Shown here in pieces: positions 60,281 through 64,000 of a DNA stretch of 64,000 nt (positions are counted from its first letter, which is position 1; the number at the start of each line of letters is the position of its first letter). The notes beneath the pieces were generated by a model. The model worked only from the letters and a program-made list of their open reading frames with translations, did not search any database and was not told the DNA's origin. Origin of the DNA: Rhabditoides inermis (taxonomy: Eukaryota > Nematoda > Chromadorea > Rhabditida > Rhabditidae). The position numbers were made by a program, and so were the translations under genes. The DNA is taken from the NCBI GenBank assembly GCA_963966185.1, contig CAWZYM010000422.1, forward strand, positions 62,001-126,000. Direction: 5' to 3'.

Positions 60281-63200
60281 TTACAGCACAATCTTGTTGA
60301 GGTTGGAGAATCCAGCGCCGACGCACGTCATCATAGCCTTCTCCGTGCTGCCCAGCTGGAGATCGTCCTGAAAAACTTGTTGATTGAGATTCGCGATTGA
60401 CTACATGAAACAATTTCTAGTTTACAGCAACTCTGAAACATACAAAATACAGAACATGAATACATGAAAAATTATACAACTTCCATACTTCTTTTTCCTC
60501 ACCAAAACACAAAACACAAACCTCCTCCTCGTCCTCGTCTCCCGCCTTGCCGCCGACCTTGACCCACTCGTCAATCTTGAACGTCGTCTCAAAGTAGTCG
60601 CGCAGGTGGCGCAGCGCATGCATGCTACAAGTACACAATACTTCAATCATACCTCTTACATCGAGTTTTTTTTTAGCAAGACTATATAAGTTTCACCTCC
60701 AACGAATATGCTCGATCATAAACCCGCAGCTAATGTATCCACTGGCTTCCTTTTGTAACCAACCCAACAAAACGCCACAAGTCACGATCAACGGACAACC
60801 GTAGACTGCGCTAGAGCGATAGCTTTCGAACTACATCCGATGTAGTACATCGCTTACATCGCGAATTTCGGTGTTCTAATCTGTAACCGTCATCCTCTTT
60901 TGTCTCTTCTCTTTTTCCTCTGCTTTCTCTGTGCCAGATAAGAACTACACGCATACTGACGTGTATAGAGAGACAACAACATATCATAATCATAGCAATA
61001 CCATCACAAGGACATACGTGTATAGGGAGAGGGGTCCGAATAGGCACTTGGAAACGTCCTTGTCTCCCAGGGACATAAGCGTCGCCGTCATCGCCTGCGC
61101 CGAGCTGTCGCAGCAGCCGCCCTGAGGTATGGGGGTGGATGATGTAGACATGCCATTTGCAACATGAACAAGAAAAACTAAACAGAAAAAAAACGAGAAA
61201 GTAGATCAAAGTAGATCAGAGTAGATCATAGTAGATCAGGCCAGTAGATCAAGCGTACCCTGTATATCTCCATGAGCAGTCGCTGCGCCGCCGCCACGCC
61301 CACGTCGTCCGGCACCGAAGGCTCTGAACAGATAACGGTTTATGATTTGATGATAAGTGATGTCAAGCTGATGTCGTCCTGGACGAAAGGCTCCGTAGAC
61401 ATACGGATTTATGGTTTTATAAATATAACTTCAATCTCAATGATTCAATGTCGAAAACCACCACCACTTTCACAAAGTAAACTTCGTCCGCCACAAAAGA
61501 GTTTGAATATAGGCCATTCCCCCCTTTCAGCGTACGGCAATATCGCTGGCTCGCCAGACAGACGAGAATTTTATGCAAATTTGCCCCGATTGTATGTTTT
61601 TGTGGTCAAACATGGTAAAAATGACGGAAATCGAAAAATCGAGCACTAGAGATCTCTGAGCATTTTATCTGGGCATCTTATCCAGAAAACTGGGAGCTGT
61701 GCGATAAGTTTGAAGAGAGTAGTTAAGTTTCGGAGCTTTCCCATTGAAAATCGAGTCAAAATCAAGGTTTTTGGACTCTGATTAGAAAACGGACGCGAAA
61801 ATCAAAAATCGAACACTAGAGATCGATGAGAACTACTGATACCCATCACATATCAAAATTTTGTGAAGATTGCTTAATTCTGAAAAGAGTGATTAACTTT
61901 AGAAGATGGAGAACTCTGCTTCATTAGACTTGCAAATGACTCTCATTTCCCTAAAAAGAGACCGCCAAACGCGCGAGTTGCGCGGCCGAATGGTCTCGCA
62001 CGGGCCGATAACGGTCAATTGATGCCTCAAATGCTGTCTAGTAAACATTCGGCGAATTGACTGCCGTACGATGAACGGGGGGGATGCCCTATAGATGTTT
62101 TTTCAAACGAATTTATCACAAAACTGTTTCGCAAACTGCATTTTTTTAAACACAGCAGCACGTACACTTAGTAAACGCATGAAACATATAGACCACTGGG
62201 TGAACAAAACGCACCTTGGCTGCCCTTGGGGTTGGAGATGGCCTCTCCGTGGTAGAACACGCCCTCCGTCGTCTCCGCGGTGAGGAACAAACCGAAGCCG
62301 GGCGACCTCAAAATGATATGAATATGCTTCATTCTTATATGGATAGGCATACATGAAAGAGATGGATGTAGTACAGAGTACAACAACTCAACAACCACTC
62401 ACTTTCCTCCGGCGTCTCCCTTGCGCTGGTCGACCGTGATGTAGACGTCCGAGATGTAGCCGTGCATCGCCTTCTTCGCAGCCTCGATCATGCGGTGCGC
62501 GAGAGACGGAGAGACCTAGATGAGAACACACTTTATTAATAATTAATACACATTTTCTGACTTGAGACTGTTCGAACAATATTCTTCATTATTACAACTT
62601 CCTCCATTTTTGTATAAAAATTGTTCAGAAATGAGTCTCTCACCTTGGTGACGTAGGCCATGCCTCTGATCTTGCACACCTTGCCGGGCTTCTCTCGCTG
62701 GATGGGCCGCACCACCTTGACGATGGGCGCCGAGAACACCACTTGGCCGCCGCCCTCCGGAAGCAGCCCGCGGCGGATGATCTGAAAGTATTGTAAATGA
62801 ATACAATACAAATACTTTTCTGATTGATATAAATTTACATCGTCCATATAATTCGTTGGAGTTCGACCACCCCCCCCCTTCTGGGAACTTGACCGTACCA
62901 AAGTGATGAATTGGTAGCGGCTCTATCCCAACTCTTTGAATAACCTCCTGAAAAGATAACCCGTGGGGAGCGGGGGTTCGCCACCCATGGGCGTATTATT
63001 GCAAAATAGGAAGGTTGTCAAACTTATTGAAAAATCGCGAGGCTATAGTGTAGTACCATAGTCTTCCTTTGATCTCCTCCACGTATTTACCGTTATTGTC
63101 AACAACAAAAACTATATTCACCTTGAGATCGAGGTTCTCATCATTGAGGATGAACTTGTTGAAGACGTTGAGCCAAGCGGTCTTCACAGCGTCCACCGAC

Positions 63201-63846
63201 AGCTCGCCCGGCGCGTTCGTCACTCCCGTCAGCTGAATACCAAATTACAAGTTACCAGTATAACTGTATAACAAGTAAAAAGGTATCCCGTAGCAAACTG
63301 ATTTAACAAAAGACAACGGCATGAGAACAACGATTTTTTCTGTATAATAAATACACGAATGCAATGAAATATAACAACTGTAAACGAATATAGTAACACA
63401 ATTAAACAATATAACCTCACCTTGACGCGCATGGGCACCTTGCAGAAAGGGGCGAGCATGAGGATCGGCTCGAGAAAGTACGAGATGCACCGCTGCACGC
63501 CGCAGTCCATGTTCACCACGCCGCCCGTGATCATACCCGGCTTCATCAACACCTGCGTACCTGAACAATCAAACCTAGGTTAGAAGAAGCCATCAACGTA
63601 CCGGTCTTGTTGATCTCGATGCGCGTTCCGTTCGTCACCTTCTCGAGCAGCGACAGAAGCTTTGACTCATAGTCTACAAGCAGCAATGTATTACTGAATT
63701 ATAGTTAAAAAATCACCTTTGATTCCGGGCTCGTCGGAATCTTTGCGGATATTTCGAATCAAAACGGGGCGACCGCTGAGAATCGAGAACGTCAATCGTT
63801 GCCGGATGAAGTTGCAGCCATCATAAGTGAGTTCTTCTGAACTCAT
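60281..63846 (-). CDS. RCL1: RNA 3'-terminal phosphate cyclase-like protein (RCL1)
   Basis: RCL1 is a nucleolar component of the small-subunit processome that works with the GTPase Bms1 in 18S pre-rRNA cleavage. It has the RNA cyclase fold but no cyclase activity. Eleven exons in phase: 63717-63846, 63602-63673, 63421-63560, 63122-63232, 62644-62781, 62403-62515, 62215-62306, 61259-61323, 61018-61121, 60522-60624, 60281-60367. They encode 384 residues (human 373). Marks are FIRQRLTFSILSGRPV at 13-28, TNGTRIEINKTGTQ at 57-70, RGLLPEGGG at 155-163, KIRGMAYVTK at 188-197, SPGFG at 236-240 and GGCCDSSAQ at 288-296. In active cyclases a catalytic histidine occupies the last region; here, as in other RCL1 proteins, it is absent. 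An acidic insertion lies near 349-358. Intron 7 carries a 582-bp transposon-like element. Confidence 0.96.
60806..60855 (+). repeat. Dispersed repeat, copy 2
   Basis: TGCGCTAGAGCGATAG and CTTTCGA, then GATGTAGTACATCGCT, similar to 48556-48602. It lies in the RCL1 intron between 60625 and 61017. Apart from this copy I see nothing in that intron. Confidence 0.6.
61201..61252. repeat. Tandem GTAGATCANA decamers
   Basis: Four units of 10 bp (GTAGATCAAA, GTAGATCAGA, GTAGATCATA, GTAGATCAGG) plus a partial fifth, next to a splice donor in RCL1. Single inverse copies, TGATCTACC, occur near 48676 and 52784-52802, so the motif is dispersed in introns of this cluster. Confidence 0.85.
61510..62091. mobile_element. 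582-bp TA-flanked inverted-repeat element (MITE-like)
   Basis: The left end (61510-61539) and the reverse complement of the right end (62062-62091) match at 26 of 30 positions; both begin TAGG and end CGTACGGCA. A TA dinucleotide flanks each side (61508-61509 and 62092-62093), as left by Tc1/mariner-type transposition. Inside, AAATCGAAAAATCGAGCAC near 61629 and AAATCAAAAATCGAACAC near 61799 form a direct repeat that runs on into TAGAGATC. There is no transposase frame, so it is a non-autonomous element. It fills most of an RCL1 intron (61324-62214). Confidence 0.8.
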
Positions 63847-63863
63847 CTCGATGGCGAGTCGAT

Positions 63864-63866
63864 CTA
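63864..63866 (-). promoter_or_regulatory. Trans-splice acceptor before RCL1
   Basis: ATTCTAG, 17 nt before the RCL1 start. If RCL1 is first in the operon the leader would be SL1; if another minus-strand gene lies beyond the right edge it could be internal. Confidence 0.5.
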
Positions 63867-64000
63867 GAATAAAATATTGTTAATAAAACATAAAATAAAA
63901 ACACCCACACAAACAAAATAAACAAAATTCGAAACAAAATCGAGCGCGCAGAGAAATTGTGCAGTCTTTCTGATTTCTCACTAACACAATTTCAAGCACA
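63867..64000. other. Region upstream of RCL1, at window edge
   Basis: AT-rich, 134 bp, with no coding exon seen. It may hold the operon promoter or be another intercistronic gap; the window ends too soon to tell. Confidence 0.4.

Noticed and set aside
47622..64000. tRNA, snoRNA, 5S rRNA or SL RNA genes in introns and gaps
   Set aside because: I looked for tRNA-like A and B boxes, and I saw no C/D box pairs or long GC-rich hairpins that I could support by eye. A covariance-model scan would be decisive.

Overview
This window is nematode nuclear DNA. The right-hand 16 kb holds an intron-containing major sperm protein gene (a nematode-specific family), short GC-rich exons, and a head-to-tail row of minus-strand genes. 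These genes are 256-422 bp apart, and each start codon lies at or within 17 nt of a splice-acceptor-like site, as in a trans-spliced nematode operon. The high exon density (11-12 exons in the conserved genes) and the intron-containing msp resemble Pristionchus and other diplogastrids. That placement is an inference from style, not a database match.

Positions 1-47621 are essentially one satellite array: about 295 tandem copies of a roughly 158-bp monomer, organised into higher-order blocks (visible periods about 3317, 5535, 1586 and 1232 bp). The array runs in one orientation from 1 to 40659. It flips for about 5.1 kb (40660-45785), with hairpin-forming palindromes at both junctions, then flips back to 47621. 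The only foreign DNA in it is a 725-bp insert at 34141-34865. No real gene was found in the array.

Positions 47622-64000 are gene-dense. On the minus strand, in transcription order, come RCL1 (40S ribosome biogenesis), an unrecognised 248-residue protein, RNase H2 subunit C, a torsin AAA+ ATPase of the ER lumen, and RPF1 (Brix protein, 60S biogenesis). I reconstructed every exon by hand. All phases agree, and four of the five lengths are close to those of the known families; the fifth protein has no recognised family. An intact msp gene sits on the plus strand inside an RPF1 intron. The five minus-strand genes look like one growth or housekeeping operon, whereas the nested msp should be driven by its own male-germline promoter.

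The introns carry most of the unusual structure. There are decayed tandem copies of exon 3' ends with their splice donors, an inverted copy of an RPF1 exon piece that could fold back on its own pre-mRNA, two large TGACGC/GCGTCA palindromic elements, a 582-bp TA-flanked element with 30-bp inverted ends, and long CT tracts.
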